Below are positions 63,108 to 64,000 of a stretch of DNA of 64,000 nucleotides, piece after piece. Location: NCBI GenBank assembly GCA_013397845.1, contig VZTG01005436.1:2599638-2663637 (forward strand). Reading direction: 5' to 3'. The notes below the pieces were generated by a model, which worked only from the letters and a program-made list of their open reading frames with translations, searched no databases and was not told the DNA's origin. The stretch's first letter is position 1; each line of letters begins with the position of its first letter. Position numbers and translations under genes: made by a program. The stretch is from Melanocharis versteri. Taxonomy: Eukaryota; Chordata; Aves; Passeriformes; Melanocharitidae.

Positions 63108-64000
63108 CTGCAAAAACCAAAGCAAAACAAAACAAAAAGTGGGGAGAAAGGGAGGTTAATATTATCTGTTTGCCTACAGACATGTTCTGCCTTAAGGTTT
63201 CAGCTGTGAATAAACTACTCATGTGCATTTTGCTTTGGTAGCAGACAACATAATAAAGTCAAACTGCACAACAAGATAATTTGAGCTATACTGTGTACTT
63301 ACACCCTTTCCTCATAATGTAATGGCACATACTTTTGCTACCCCAAAACCACATGACTGAATGCATACACACATATACTCCTTTTCAGGGACTCTCCACC
63401 TTGTTTTCTGTTTATGAAGCCAAAGAACTAGACTATGATTTAATATTCTGTCTTGAAGAAAGATCATCATGGTGTTTCACTGCCCCAGCACAGCCCTGCC
63501 TGCACTTAATTCTTGCCTTCTTCAGGAAAAGCCCATCGTGCCAGGCACCTCACAGGAAACATTCTCGGCAGTATTCAGACCATCTGTCTCAGCACACAAT
63601 GGTCCTTGTGTCTGAGGGCTCTGGCTCACAATCTCTGCTGTACAGAGTTGGAGTGGTCTAAGGTATTATTAATTTCCAGCTGCCTGAGCTGCCTCTCACC
63701 TGGAGATGAGGGCATGCATCCTAGCTGCTCAGCTGCTGCAGCTGCCAGCCTAACACATTACCTCAAATCCTCATTTGACAAGATACCAGGTTTAGAACGT
63801 AAAAACAGGTAAAAACTGAAAGCAGAGGGACAGGTAGAAAGCTGTGCTGGAGAATATCTTAAAAATCACCCTCTAAGTCTTCACCAGATCTGTGAGTCTC
63901 CCACAGAACACAGCAAAGTTTTGAAAAGGGCTCTTTTGGCTTTAGGGAATCATATTGTAAAACAACACTGTGTACATCAGTGCAGTGATGATTATTTTCA
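63108..64000. other. PLXNC1 intron, continues past the window
   Basis: 0.9 kb with no further exon I can support. A short A-rich stretch (caaagcaaaacaaaacaaaa) adjoins the exon's acceptor side. Confidence 0.6.

Noticed and set aside
63300..63345. Possible further PLXNC1 exon with a gtaagt donor on the - strand
   Set aside because: No polypyrimidine tract or convincing acceptor upstream and the short peptide does not match plexin IPT sequence.

Overview
This is eukaryotic, vertebrate, almost certainly avian nuclear DNA. Coding sequence is split into short exons with GT-AG introns, the interspersed repeats are CR1-type LINEs and a solo ERVL-like LTR of the kind common in birds, and both genes give vertebrate orthologues. 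Exon boundaries come from reading conserved protein segments across splice sites; every codon phase closes.

Left part (about 1-21.9 kb, + strand): CEP83 (CCDC41), a centriolar distal-appendage coiled-coil protein. Fifteen coding exons (4052 to 21746) give a complete 715-residue protein, followed by a short 3'UTR with AATAAA at 21849. The first 3.9 kb is upstream intron or flank. One intron uses a GC donor, and a small upstream ORF sits in the first coding exon.

Middle (about 21.9-25.7 kb): the space between two convergent genes. It holds a + strand CR1 LINE fragment with an internal deletion and a degraded solo LTR.

Right part (about 25.7-64 kb, - strand): the 3' portion of PLXNC1 (plexin C1, the semaphorin 7A receptor). 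Twenty exons (63107 down to 28852) encode the last 804 residues: membrane-proximal IPT region, transmembrane helix, and the split RasGAP-like domain interrupted by the Rho-GTPase-binding domain. A 3'UTR of about 3.1 kb follows. The signal peptide, sema and PSI parts lie beyond 64000. The tail-to-tail CEP83/PLXNC1 arrangement matches the human locus on chromosome 12.

The introns hold further CR1 relics (7.9-8.7, 53.4-54.0 and probably 59.2-60.5 kb) and a decayed fragment that looks like the restriction-like endonuclease domain of an R2/R4-type LINE (41.4-41.7 kb). I found no tRNA, rRNA, CRISPR array or convincing third gene. The two genes are neighbours only: one acts at the cilium base, the other at the cell surface in guidance signalling.
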